From Leifsonia sp. AK011 (GTDB lineage: Bacteria > Actinomycetota > Actinomycetes > Actinomycetales > Microbacteriaceae): a DNA stretch of 64,000 nucleotides. Below are positions 53,838-62,170 of this stretch, in pieces; the first letter of the stretch is position 1; every line of letters begins with the position of its first letter. The notes under the pieces are model-generated. The model did no database searches, was not told the DNA's origin, and saw only the letters and a program-made list of their open reading frames with translations. A program made the position numbers and the translations under genes. The stretch is from positions 2,666,001-2,730,000 of the forward strand of contig NZ_JACCCH010000001.1 of NCBI RefSeq assembly GCF_013410945.1. The letters run 5' to 3'.

Positions 53838-56764
53838 CGAAGGGATCCTTCCGTGGTGAGCGAGTAGAGGTCGATGGTGAGGAGGAGCCGCGCATCCGGA
53901 TCGTCCAGGCTGATCGCGCGTGCCGGGAGCGGCGTGCCGATCACGATGGTCGTCTCAGGCGGCGCGAGCAGCTGGAGAGCGTCGATGAAGGCCTGCTCGT
54001 CGTCGGAACTCGCGAACGAGTCGATCTGGTCGAGCATCACGACGGGGGTGTTCTCGGCAAGGGCGACCGCGGCGAGGGCGACGGCCCGCTCGAGCTGCGG
54101 CAGCTCGAGAAGGGTGTGGGATGCCCGTACCGGTACAACCTCACGGCCCGTCGCGTTACGCACAGCCGCGTTGACGCGCTGCAACCACTGGTCGGCACGG
54201 CGGTGGTTGCCGAAGAACCGGAACCACGGCTGGGTCGTCTCGAGTCGCTCGACGAGCAGCTGGCCGATCGTGACGCTCGTCTCGGAGCGCTCCGATCCCC
54301 CAACGTTCGCGAGGGCGACGATCGTGCGCACCTTCGCGGCATCGGAGGGGATGGGCACTCCCATCACCTGTGCACGACCGGAGACCGGGTCGAGGCGGCC
54401 GGAGAGGGTCGCGGCGAGGAGTCGACGGGACGTGGCATCCCCGCTCGCGATCACGAGCGAACCGGCGGGGATCTCCGCGGAGATCGGCCCGGTCTGCTGG
54501 TCCTGCGAGCCGACCACGAGGTACTCGGCGCTGATGGCCAGGCCCTCCTGCTGGTCAGCCCACTCGACGGCGAGCCGATGCTCACGCAGCTGCTCACCCT
54601 CGATGTCGGCACGGGGCAGGATGCGACCGAGCCAGCGTGGCATCCACCATGCCGCCTTGCCGAAGAGCGTCATGAGGGCGGGTACGAGTGTCATACGCAC
54701 GAGGAACGCGTCGAACGCGATGCCCACTGCGAGTCCCAGCGCGATCGGCTTGATCATGCCGGAGCCCTCCGGCACGAAGGCGAAGAAGACGAAGAACATG
54801 ATGAGGGCGGCGGCAGTGACCACACGCGCGGCCCCCGCGAAGCCCTTCTCGACGGCACGTCGCGCGTCACCGGTGTGCACAAACTCCTCGCGCATGCCCG
54901 AGACCAGGAACACCTCGTAGTCCATCGCGAGTCCGAACAGCACGGCCATCAGCAGGATGGGCAGGAAGCTCAGGATGGGCCCGGGATTCTCGACGTGCAG
55001 CAGGTCGGCGCCCCATCCCCACTGGAAGATCGCGACGACGACACCGAAGGATGCCACGACCGACAGCAGGAAGCCGAGTGCGGCCTTGAGCGGCACGAGC
55101 ACCGAGCGGAACACGATCATCAGCAGGATGATGGACAGCCCGACCACCACGAGCGCGAAAGGCAGGAGGGCAGCCGACAGGCGGTTCGAGATGTCGATCG
55201 CGACTGCCGTCGTTCCGGTCACCGAGATGGGGGTGTCGAACTCGGAGTCGATCTCGGGGGCCATGTCGCGGATGGCCTGCACGAGCTCCTTGGTCTCGGT
55301 CGAGTCCGGGGCGCTCTCCGGCGTGACCTGGATGATCGCCGTGTCGAGTCCCTCGTCCGGGAATCCCTGCTGCACATAGGCGACGTCGTCGAGGGTCGCG
55401 AGCTTGTCGCGGATGCCGTCGAGGTCGTTGAGGATGTCGGTGGTCTGTGTGATGTCGACTGCGACGATCAGCGGCCCGTTGAAGCCCGGTCCGAAGCCCT
55501 CGGTCACGAGGTCGTAGGCCTCGCGCTGGGTCGAACCCGTGGGCTCGGAACCGCCGTCGGGAACGTTGAGGTCGAGGCTCAGGGCAGGGATCGCGAGGGT
55601 GCCGAGAAGGGCGACCACACCGATTGAGGCCAGGACGGGACGTTTCATCACGCCGCGCACCCAGCGCTGTCCGAGCGCTACCTTCTGACGCTTGCCCTCG
55701 ACGACCTCGTCAATCACGGGCTGGGCGCGACGCCAGGCGCGCGACCCCTCGCGAGGTATGAGCCGGTGCTTCGCGAGACCCATGAGGGCGGGCAGAAGGG
55801 TCACCGCGATGAAGATCGCGACGAGTACAGCGAAGGCCGCACCGACGCCCATCACGGAGAGGAAGGGGATGCCGACCACGAGAAGCCCGAGGAGCGCGAT
55901 GATGACGGTCACGCCGGCGAAGACCACGGCGCTTCCCGCCGTCCCGACGGCCATCGCGGCAGACTCCTCGGGGTCCTCGCCATTGGCGAGTTGGTTCCTG
56001 TGGCGCGACAGGATGAACAACGCATAGTCGATCCCGACCGCGAGGCCGATCATGAGTGCGAGAAGGGGCGCGGTGCTCGAGACCGTGGCGAACGCGGTGT
56101 ACGCGGTGATGCCCCCGATCGCGATACCGACACCGATGAGGGCGCTGAGCAGCGGCATCCCGGCGGCGAGCAGCGAGCCGAAGGTGATGAAGAGCACGAT
56201 GCCGGCGAAGATCACGCCGAAGGCCTCGGTGATGGTGATGCCGAAGGTGTTGTCCTGGAAGACCTGTCCGCCGAACTCGGCGCGCAACCCTGCGTCCTCA
56301 GCGATGGATGCCGTGGCCTTCAGCTCGTCGAGGGTCTCGTCGGTGACATCCGATGATGGCCCGTCGAACTGCACCCGCAGGATGGCCATGGACTCGTCGT
56401 CAGTGACGGCCTCACCTGCATACTCGCTGAACGGCGAGACGACCGAGTCGACGCCCTTGATCGTGTCGATCTCATCGGCGAGGTCCTCGATGGCCGCCTC
56501 GGATGCCGCGTCGGTGACCTTCTCACCGTCCGGCGCTACGAGCACGACCTGCGCACTCGCCCCCGCGACCGACGGGAACACAGCCTCGAGTCGATCGAGC
56601 GCGTTCTGCGATTCCGTACCAGGAATCGCGAAGGATTCCTGGGTCTGGCCGCCAAGCGCGAACCCTCCCCCGAGGATGCCGATGAGCAGCACCGCCCAGA
56701 CGAGGATGACGCGCCAGGCGTGACGGTAGGAGAACCGGCCGAGCCGGTACAGGAGGGTTGCCAT
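53834..56764 (-). CDS. MMPL/RND exporter with C-terminal degenerate ABC-ATPase domain
   Basis: A 976-residue protein. Residues 1 to about 735 are a standard MMPL transporter: twelve helices in two halves with external loops after TM1 and TM7, and family motifs such as GIDYALFILSRHR and GLAMDYEVFLVSGMREE. Residues about 740-976 are ABC-ATPase-like. A strand leads to GDATSRRLL (775-783), where Walker A Lys is lost; LDPVSGRAQVMG follows; ELPQLERAVALAAVALAE replaces the signature helix; VVMLDQID (909-916) is Walker-B-like. The domain is probably non-catalytic. It may gate or dimerise the exporter. Encoded 18 nt after the TetR gene. Confidence 0.87.
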   Translation of the reverse strand: MATLLYRLGRFSYRHAWRVILVWAVLLIGILGGGFALGGQTQESFAIPGTESQNALDRLEAVFPSVAGASAQVVLVAPDGEKVTDAASEAAIEDLADEIDTIKGVDSVVSPFSEYAGEAVTDDESMAILRVQFDGPSSDVTDETLDELKATASIAEDAGLRAEFGGQVFQDNTFGITITEAFGVIFAGIVLFITFGSLLAAGMPLLSALIGVGIAIGGITAYTAFATVSSTAPLLALMIGLAVGIDYALFILSRHRNQLANGEDPEESAAMAVGTAGSAVVFAGVTVIIALLGLLVVGIPFLSVMGVGAAFAVLVAIFIAVTLLPALMGLAKHRLIPREGSRAWRRAQPVIDEVVEGKRQKVALGQRWVRGVMKRPVLASIGVVALLGTLAIPALSLDLNVPDGGSEPTGSTQREAYDLVTEGFGPGFNGPLIVAVDITQTTDILNDLDGIRDKLATLDDVAYVQQGFPDEGLDTAIIQVTPESAPDSTETKELVQAIRDMAPEIDSEFDTPISVTGTTAVAIDISNRLSAALLPFALVVVGLSIILLMIVFRSVLVPLKAALGFLLSVVASFGVVVAIFQWGWGADLLHVENPGPILSFLPILLMAVLFGLAMDYEVFLVSGMREEFVHTGDARRAVEKGFAGAARVVTAAALIMFFVFFAFVPEGSGMIKPIALGLAVGIAFDAFLVRMTLVPALMTLFGKAAWWMPRWLGRILPRADIEGEQLREHRLAVEWADQQEGLAISAEYLVVGSQDQQTGPISAEIPAGSLVIASGDATSRRLLAATLSGRLDPVSGRAQVMGVPIPSDAAKVRTIVALANVGGSERSETSVTIGQLLVERLETTQPWFRFFGNHRRADQWLQRVNAAVRNATGREVVPVRASHTLLELPQLERAVALAAVALAENTPVVMLDQIDSFASSDDEQAFIDALQLLAPPETTIVIGTPLPARAISLDDPDARLLLTIDLYSLTTEGSLR

Positions 56765-56782
56765 GGAAGCTCCGAGAGGCTG

Positions 56783-57340
56783 CTAGGGAATTCGGACGGG
56801 GGTGAGCAGTTCACTCAAGATCGTCACGAGAGCAGCCCTGGTCTCGTCGATGGGGGGTGCATCCAGCCCGAGGTTGCGGGCGGTGCTCAGCATGTAGGCC
56901 GCGCCACCGAGGGCGACGCCGAAGCGCGCCTTCTCCTCGACGGACGACGTGTGGGTGGAGAAGAACTCGGCGAGGCGCACGATGACGGCATTGGCACGGT
57001 CGATGACTGGTACGTCGACGAGCGCCGGCCCCTGGTTGATGAACATGTGGACTTCGAGGCGGTACTGGAGCAGGAAGTCGACGAATTCCTCGAGGAACTC
57101 CTGGCGGTTGGCCGCGGCGAGGCCCACAGCGTTGAGCGGAACGAGGATCTCCTCCATGCGATCGACGGCCGGGCCGATGGCCGCTTCGAGCAGCTGCTCC
57201 TTCGAGCCGTAGTGGTAGAGCACGCTCGACTTCGAGAGCCCGGCCAGTTCGGCGATTCTCTGGAGGGACGTGCCCACGTAGCCTGCCGAGGCGAATTCGG
57301 CGAGCGCTATCGCGCGGAGGTCATCCTGGCTGGTGGACAT
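56783..57340 (-). CDS. TetR-family repressor
   Basis: A 185-residue regulator with an N-terminal helix-turn-helix (YVGTSLQRIAELAGLSKSSVLYHYGSKEQLLEA) and an all-helical ligand domain. ATG at 57340 is used; in-frame starts at 57346 and 57349 would add two or three residues. Two near-identical palindromes lie 14 to 50 nt upstream, so it very probably represses itself together with the MMPL and YhgE genes downstream. The inducer is unknown. Confidence 0.9.
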   Translation of the reverse strand: MSTSQDDLRAIALAEFASAGYVGTSLQRIAELAGLSKSSVLYHYGSKEQLLEAAIGPAVDRMEEILVPLNAVGLAAANRQEFLEEFVDFLLQYRLEVHMFINQGPALVDVPVIDRANAVIVRLAEFFSTHTSSVEEKARFGVALGGAAYMLSTARNLGLDAPPIDETRAALVTILSELLTPVRIP

Positions 57341-57354
57341 GATCATCACGCTAA

Positions 57355-57370
57355 CTGACCGATCGGTCAG
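57355..57370. promoter_or_regulatory. TetR operator 1
   Basis: CTGACCGATCGGTCAG is a perfect 16-nt palindrome 14 nt upstream of the TetR start. The ACCGATCGGT core is the common form for TetR-family operators in actinobacteria. Confidence 0.85.
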
Positions 57371-57372
57371 AG

Positions 57373-57390
57373 ACTAACCGATCGGTCAGT
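57373..57390. promoter_or_regulatory. TetR operator 2
   Basis: ACTAACCGATCGGTCAGT shares the same ACCGATCGGT core with one mismatched pair in the flanks. It starts 18 nt from operator 1, fitting two dimers bound side by side, and lies toward the divergent small genes at 57492, which may also be affected. Confidence 0.85.
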
Positions 57391-57491
57391 TTGCCAGAGA
57401 ACTTTCAGCAAACGAGGGCCATTCCCCTTGTCAAGAGGGGGGCAGGGATCCGCCGCAGCCGCTAGCGTGGAGGACGACCGATGGAGGCACA

Positions 57492-57692
57492 ATGCGTAAG
57501 TTCCTGTTCAACACGAGCATCCTGAGTTCGTTGTTCGGAATCTGGGGTCTCGTGCAGACCACGCGACGAGGGCCGCGGGATTGGCGACTCATCGCCATGT
57601 GGTTGAGCTGGGGCCTCTCGGTCGCGATCGCGGTCGGAACCGTGATCAAGGACAGCCAGGACGGCGAGATGTTCAACGAGTTGGAGGACTGA
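57492..57692 (+). CDS. small membrane protein, 66 residues
   Basis: A 66-residue protein with one clear helix (about 34-54, IAMWLSWGLSVAIAVGTVI) and a possible shorter hydrophobic stretch near the N-terminus. The tail KDSQDGEMFNELED is acidic. I do not recognise a family. It is followed after 1 nt by another small membrane protein, so the pair is surely co-translated. It lies divergent from the TetR gene across the two operators. Confidence 0.7.
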   Translation: MRKFLFNTSILSSLFGIWGLVQTTRRGPRDWRLIAMWLSWGLSVAIAVGTVIKDSQDGEMFNELED

Positions 57693-57693
57693 G

Positions 57694-58008
57694 ATGGGTT
57701 ACGGAGATGGACCGTTCACGTGGATCGGCCACACGATCCTGATGCTGGTATCGGGCTTCTTCTGGCTGGTCGGCGTTCTGGTGACCATTGCGCTCGTCGT
57801 TCTTCTCGTGCGATTCCTCCTGGTCGCCACGAAGGCGGCGCAGATCTACGTCGCGAATCACACGGCCGAGAAGCCGGAGACCCCCGTCGAATCCGCCTCC
57901 GAGACCGCGCCGGCGACCGCGTCCGAGCCGACTGCCGCGACCCCGACGAAGCCGGCCACCAAGCCCGCCGCGAAACCGCGGACACCGAAGACGCCTCCCA
58001 CGGCCTGA
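57694..58008 (+). CDS. small membrane protein with Pro/Thr/Lys-rich tail
   Basis: A 104-residue protein with one or two N-terminal helices (about 12-45) and a low-complexity C-terminal tail rich in Ala, Thr, Pro and Lys (ATPTKPATKPAAKPRTPK). The basic tail could contact DNA, RNA or acidic membrane lipids. Family unknown. It is coupled to the gene before (1 nt) and the DUF1905 gene after (1 nt). Confidence 0.7.
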   Translation: MGYGDGPFTWIGHTILMLVSGFFWLVGVLVTIALVVLLVRFLLVATKAAQIYVANHTAEKPETPVESASETAPATASEPTAATPTKPATKPAAKPRTPKTPPTA

Positions 58009-58009
58009 C

Positions 58010-58444
58010 ATGAGTGTCACGTTCACGACCGCGCTCGATACCGCTCCGGGCGCGATCGGCATCACGGTGCCCGAAGACGCCATGGCGCAACTCGGACCGG
58101 CCAAGAGGTACCCGGTCATCGTGACAATCGCGGGCTACACCTACCGCAATTCGGTGAGCTGGTACAAGGGCGCGTTCCGCATCGCCTTCAGTTCCGAGCA
58201 CGAGAAGGCATCGGGCGTGACGCGCGGTGACGAGGTCGAGGTCACCCTCGAGATCGACGATGCACCCAGAGTGGTCGAGATTCCCGATGCGCTCCGCGAG
58301 CAGCTGACGGCAGCAGGAGTGCTGGAGAAGTTCCTGGCCCTCTCGTATTCCAAGCAGCGCTCCTTCGTGGACCCGTGGGTCGCGGCGAAGACCGACGCCA
58401 CCCGCGAGAAGAACCTTGCGAAGATGGTCGAAGCGGCGAGCTAG
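58010..58444 (+). CDS. DUF1905/YdeI-like protein
   Basis: A 144-residue protein with an N-terminal DUF1905 beta-barrel (GAIGITVPEDAMAQLGPAKRYPV, WYKGAFRIAFSSEHEKASGV) and a C-terminal YdeI/OmpD-associated helical segment (FLALSYSKQRSFVDPWVAAKTDATREKN). Related proteins have been linked to bacteriocin or stress resistance; the biochemical role is not known. ATG 58010 lies 1 nt past the preceding stop. Convergent with the GntR gene. Confidence 0.82.
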   Translation: MSVTFTTALDTAPGAIGITVPEDAMAQLGPAKRYPVIVTIAGYTYRNSVSWYKGAFRIAFSSEHEKASGVTRGDEVEVTLEIDDAPRVVEIPDALREQLTAAGVLEKFLALSYSKQRSFVDPWVAAKTDATREKNLAKMVEAAS

Positions 58445-58450
58445 GCCCCA

Positions 58451-59173
58451 TCAGCCGAGGAATCCGCGCAACAGCGCAGCTGAACCTTCGAGGTGCTCAG
58501 CCATCTCGTCCGCGGCTCGGTCCGGGTTGCCGGTGAGAATCGCGACCACGATCGCCTCGTGCTGCTGGTTGGAGTGCTCGATATTGCGGGAGAGCAGCGG
58601 AATCGTGTCGAGCAGGTTGTTCACACGCGTGCGGTTGTCGGCGAGCAGCGAGACCAGCGACGGGATGCCGACGACCTCCCCGATCGCCAGGTGCAGCCGC
58701 GAATCGAGCCTCCGGTAGTCCTCCACGGAGGCAGAAGCGGTTTCACGGGACTGCGTCCAGAGCAGCTCGCGCTCGGCCGCCGAGAGTTCCCGCGCGGCGG
58801 CAGCACGCGCCGCACCGACCTCGAGGATCCGACGCAGCCCGAGGACATCCTCGAGCTCCGCGGAAGTCAGGGGCGGGGTGTCCGGCGCCACCGGTTCGGG
58901 TAGCGGGTCGCTCACGAAGGTACCGCCGTACCTGCCACGACGGGCGACCAGGTAGCCGGCATCCGCCAACGATCGGATCGCGTCGCGCACGGTGTCGCGG
59001 CTCACGGAGAAGCGTGTCGCGAGATCACGCTCCGGCGGGAGCGCACCGCCCGGGTCGACGATACCGAGACGGATCGTCTGGAGCAGGCGCGCGACGGTGT
59101 CCTCGAAGGCATTGCCGCTGCGGACGGGGCGGAACAGCACCTCGTCCGCGAGACCTCCATCGCCATCGGCCAT
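58451..59173 (-). CDS. GntR-family regulator, FadR subgroup
   Basis: A 240-residue regulator with an N-terminal winged helix (ALPPERDLATRFSVSRDTVRDAIRSLADAGYLVARRGRYGG) and a C-terminal FCD ligand domain with metal-site histidines in the last third (DSRLHLAIGEV, AIVVAILTGNPDRAADEMAEHLE). It lies 22 nt behind the SDR gene in the same orientation, so it likely controls the ligase-hydrolase-dehydrogenase operon and the divergent permease. The effector may be the pathway substrate or an intermediate. Confidence 0.87.
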   Translation of the reverse strand: MADGDGGLADEVLFRPVRSGNAFEDTVARLLQTIRLGIVDPGGALPPERDLATRFSVSRDTVRDAIRSLADAGYLVARRGRYGGTFVSDPLPEPVAPDTPPLTSAELEDVLGLRRILEVGAARAAAARELSAAERELLWTQSRETASASVEDYRRLDSRLHLAIGEVVGIPSLVSLLADNRTRVNNLLDTIPLLSRNIEHSNQQHEAIVVAILTGNPDRAADEMAEHLEGSAALLRGFLG

Positions 59174-59195
59174 GCGGCGAGCCTACCGGTGGCAG

Positions 59196-59984
59196 TTACA
59201 GCGGGGTGACGTAGGCGGAGCTGATGCCACCATCCACGAGGAAGGTCGACGCCGTGATGAAGCTCGCATCGTCGCTCGCGAGGAAGGCGACGGATGCCGC
59301 GAGCTCCTCCGGCTCGGCGAACCGTCCCGTCGGGATGTGCACGAGGCGACGCTGGGCGCGCTCCGGATCCTTCGCGAAGAGTTCCTGGAGCAACGGGGTG
59401 TTGACGGGTCCAGGACACAGTGCGTTCACTCGAATGCCCTGGCGGGCGAACTGCACACCCAGCTCGCGGGTCATCGCGAGGACGCCACCCTTCGATGCCG
59501 TGTAGCTGATCTGGGAGGTCGCCGACCCGAGCACCGCGACGAACGATGCCGTGTTGATGATCGACCCCGACTGCTGCTTCACCATGTGGCGGAGCGCAGC
59601 CCGGGAGCAGAGGTAGACGCTCTTGAGGTTGACATCCTGCACCTTGTCCCAGGCCGGGAGCTCGGTCGTCTCGATCGAGTCGTCGTCGGGGGGCGAGATG
59701 CCTGCGTTGTTGAACGCGATGTCGACCGAGCCGTACGTCGCGGCCGCCGTGTCGAAGAGGTTGTTGACCTGCTCCTCGTCGGTCACGTCCACCCGTACGA
59801 AGAGGCCGCCCACCTCGAGTGCGGCAGCCTCGCCGGCCTCGGCGTTGAAGTCGCCGATCACGACGGTCGCGCCCTCGGCGGCGAACCGACGTGCGGTCGC
59901 CAGGCCGATGCCGCTCGCGCCGCCGGTGATGACGGCGACCTTGCCTGCCAGTCGCTGCCTGAGGTCGATGGGGGTGATGGTCAT
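59196..59984 (-). CDS. short-chain dehydrogenase/reductase
   Basis: A 262-residue classical SDR with TGGASGIG as the NAD(P) motif, NNAG, a Ser in TASFVAVLG, and Y-T-A-S-K as the catalytic Tyr/Lys pair. The acidic residue after beta-2 (GDFNAEAG) favours NAD. Its place next to an aldehyde dehydrogenase suggests it oxidises an alcohol intermediate to the aldehyde. Position in the operon: fourth, 47 nt after the ALDH gene. Confidence 0.88.
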   Translation of the reverse strand: MTITPIDLRQRLAGKVAVITGGASGIGLATARRFAAEGATVVIGDFNAEAGEAAALEVGGLFVRVDVTDEEQVNNLFDTAAATYGSVDIAFNNAGISPPDDDSIETTELPAWDKVQDVNLKSVYLCSRAALRHMVKQQSGSIINTASFVAVLGSATSQISYTASKGGVLAMTRELGVQFARQGIRVNALCPGPVNTPLLQELFAKDPERAQRRLVHIPTGRFAEPEELAASVAFLASDDASFITASTFLVDGGISSAYVTPL

Positions 59985-60031
59985 GGGGTTCCTTAGTCGG
60001 TGCTGTGCGGCGGGAGCTGTTCGGTCGGGCG

Positions 60032-61393
60032 TCAGTCGGTGCTGATGAAGACGTTCTTGGTCTCGGTGAACGCGTCGAGGGCGTCGGGGCCGAGCTCGCG
60101 CCCGAGGCCGCTCTGCTTGAAGCCACCGAACGGGGTCGAGTAGCGCACGCTCGAGTTCGAGTTGACCGAGAGGTTGCCGCTCTCGATCGCTCGGCTCACG
60201 CGCAGGGCTCGACCGATATCCCGCGTCCAGATCGATCCGCTGAGGCCGTAGATGCTCGCGTTGGCGAGCTCGATGCCGTCGGCCTCGTCGTCGAACGGCA
60301 GCACCGCCACGACAGGACCGAAGATCTCCTCCGTCACCGCGGGGTCGGTGCGGGATGCCGGGGTGAGCACGGTCGGCGTGAACCAGTAACCGGGGCCGCT
60401 GGGCGCTGACCCACGGAAGGCGATGGGCGCATCATCCGGCACGAACGCGCTCACCGAATCGAAGTGCGTCTTCGAGACGAGCGGCCCCATCTCGGTGGCT
60501 TCATCGCCGGGAGCACCGACGACGACGCCCTTCACGGCGGGCTCGAGCAGTTCCATGAACCGGTCGAACACACTGCGCTCGACGAGGATCCGGCTGCGAG
60601 CACAGCAGTCCTGGCCCGCGTTCTCGAAGACGGCGTAGGGGGCGGATGCCGCGGCCTTCTCGAGGTCCGCGTCGGCGAACACCACATTCGCGCTCTTGCC
60701 GCCGAGCTCGAGCGTCACGGGTTTGACCTGGGCAGCGCACCCGGCCATCACCTGCTTGCCGACCTCGGTTGACCCGGTGAAGACGATCTTGCGCACGTCC
60801 TCATGGGTGACGAAGCGGTTGCCGACCACAGATCCCTTGCCGGGAAGCACCTGGAAGAGACCCTCGGGCAACCCGGCCTCGAGAGCCAGCTCGCCGAGGC
60901 GGATCGCGGTGAGCGGAGTCCACTCCGCCGGCTTGAGCACGACGGCGTTGCCCGCGGCGAGCGCGGGCGCGAAGCCCCAGCTGGCGATCGTCATCGGGAA
61001 GTTCCACGGCACGATCACCCCCACGATGCCGATCGGCTCGAGAAAGGTCACGTCGATGCCACCAGCGACCGGGATCTGCTTGCCGATCATCCGCTCGGGC
61101 GCGGCGGAGTAGTAGGTGAGCACGTCACGGACGTGCCCGGCCTCCCAGCGGGCCTGCGTGATCGGATGCCCGGAGTTGATGACCTCGAGGGCTGCGAGGT
61201 CCTCGATGTGCTCGTCGACGACTTTCGCGAAGTCGCGGAGCGCGGCGCCGCGGGCCGCTGGCGTGAGCGCGCGCCAGGCCCTCTGCGCCGAGAGGGCGTG
61301 TGCGATGGCGTCGTCGACCTGCTCGAGGGAGGTCTGCTCGACGTCCCGGAAGGGGGTCGCGTCGGCCGGGTTGACGAGGGTGGTGGTGGTCAT
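60032..61393 (-). CDS. aldehyde dehydrogenase, PuuC-like context
   Basis: A 453-residue NAD(P) aldehyde dehydrogenase. Visible are FTGSTEVGKQVMAG (cofactor), LELGGKSANVV with the general-base Glu, and the active-site Cys in NAGQDCCARSR. It would oxidise a gamma-glutamylated amino-aldehyde to the acid. ATG overlaps the stop of the PuuD-like gene (ATGA). About 20-30 residues shorter than typical ALDHs at the N-terminus, but the catalytic core is complete. Confidence 0.88.
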   Translation of the reverse strand: MTTTTLVNPADATPFRDVEQTSLEQVDDAIAHALSAQRAWRALTPAARGAALRDFAKVVDEHIEDLAALEVINSGHPITQARWEAGHVRDVLTYYSAAPERMIGKQIPVAGGIDVTFLEPIGIVGVIVPWNFPMTIASWGFAPALAAGNAVVLKPAEWTPLTAIRLGELALEAGLPEGLFQVLPGKGSVVGNRFVTHEDVRKIVFTGSTEVGKQVMAGCAAQVKPVTLELGGKSANVVFADADLEKAAASAPYAVFENAGQDCCARSRILVERSVFDRFMELLEPAVKGVVVGAPGDEATEMGPLVSKTHFDSVSAFVPDDAPIAFRGSAPSGPGYWFTPTVLTPASRTDPAVTEEIFGPVVAVLPFDDEADGIELANASIYGLSGSIWTRDIGRALRVSRAIESGNLSVNSNSSVRYSTPFGGFKQSGLGRELGPDALDAFTETKNVFISTD

Positions 61394-62169
61394 CGTGCCC
61401 CTTCGAGAGCCTCAGGGAGTGGGGCCCTTCGAGACGCGGCTTCGCCGCTCGTCAGGGACCGGTGGTTCGTCGCGGCATCCACGAGGCCGGCGAAGAGCCG
61501 GGCATCCTCTGCCGCGTCCTCCTCGGGGTGCCACTGCACCGCGACGGCGAACGGTGCACCCGCGACCTCCACGGCCTGGATGATGCCGTCATCGGAGCGC
61601 GCGGTCACGACGAGTCCCTCCCCCAGCTCGTCGATCGCCTGGTGGTGGTAGCTCTTGACCGTCAGCTCGGTGCCGACGAGGTCGGAGACGACGGACCCGG
61701 AATCGACGACGACCGGGTTCTCGTTGAAGACTCCCCCGCCGAGGTTGTACCGGTCACTGCCGATCACGTCGGGCAGGTGCTGGATGAGCGTTCCGCCGCG
61801 TGCCACATTGAGCAGCTGCGCGCCACGGCAGATGCCGAGGAAGGGCAGGCCGCGGTCGAGGGCGGCGGTGAGGAGCGCATCCTCCCAGGCGTCACGGTCG
61901 AGGCGCGGTTCGTCGGTGGTGGGATGCGGCTCCTGGCCGTAGCGCGCGGGGTCGACATCCTTGCCGCCCGAGATGATGAGGCCGTCGAGGCCATCGATGA
62001 TGCGCGCGGCGATCGCGTCATCCACCGGCTGCGGCGGCAGCAGCACGGCGATGCCGCCAGCCTTGTTCACCGCGTCGAAGTACACCTTCGGGAGGAAGGA
62101 TGCCTGCACGTCCCACACGCCAGTCTGGGCGCGCTCAAGGTAGGTCGTCAGACCAATAACCGGCTTCAC
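61390..62169 (-). CDS. gamma-glutamyl-amide hydrolase (PuuD-like class I amidotransferase)
   Basis: A 259-residue hydrolase that would release glutamate from a gamma-glutamylated product. The catalytic Cys is in FLGICRGAQLLNVARGG and the His-Glu pair in VQWHPEED. GTG start at 62169, 1 nt from the ligase stop. The final ~23 residues (RSLTSGEAASRRAPLPEALEGAR-like) fall beyond the conserved fold and are encoded entirely by two genomic repeat elements, an unusual capture of repeat DNA as coding sequence. Confidence 0.88.
   Translation of the reverse strand: MKPVIGLTTYLERAQTGVWDVQASFLPKVYFDAVNKAGGIAVLLPPQPVDDAIAARIIDGLDGLIISGGKDVDPARYGQEPHPTTDEPRLDRDAWEDALLTAALDRGLPFLGICRGAQLLNVARGGTLIQHLPDVIGSDRYNLGGGVFNENPVVVDSGSVVSDLVGTELTVKSYHHQAIDELGEGLVVTARSDDGIIQAVEVAGAPFAVAVQWHPEEDAAEDARLFAGLVDAATNHRSLTSGEAASRRAPLPEALEGAR
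61399..61418. repeat. palindromic repeat in the PuuD-like 3' coding end
   Basis: CCCTTCGAGAGCCTCAGGGA is identical to 28930-28949 and complementary to 36959-36978. On the minus strand it encodes LPEALEG, just before the stop codon. Confidence 0.8.
61422..61460. repeat. second, longer palindromic repeat in the PuuD-like 3' end
   Basis: A 39-nt imperfect palindrome with outer CCCT/AGGG arms and an inner perfect hairpin GCGGC-TTC-GCCGC (61436-61448). It shares the CCCTTCGAG start with the shorter family and is separated from 61399-61418 by three bases. On the minus strand it encodes SLTSGEAASRRA. Confidence 0.75.
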
Positions 62170-62170
62170 G

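Noticed and set aside
53723-55627. 634-residue open frame on the + strand opposite the MMPL gene
   Set aside because: Acidic/His-rich shadow translation of a clear MMPL transporter.
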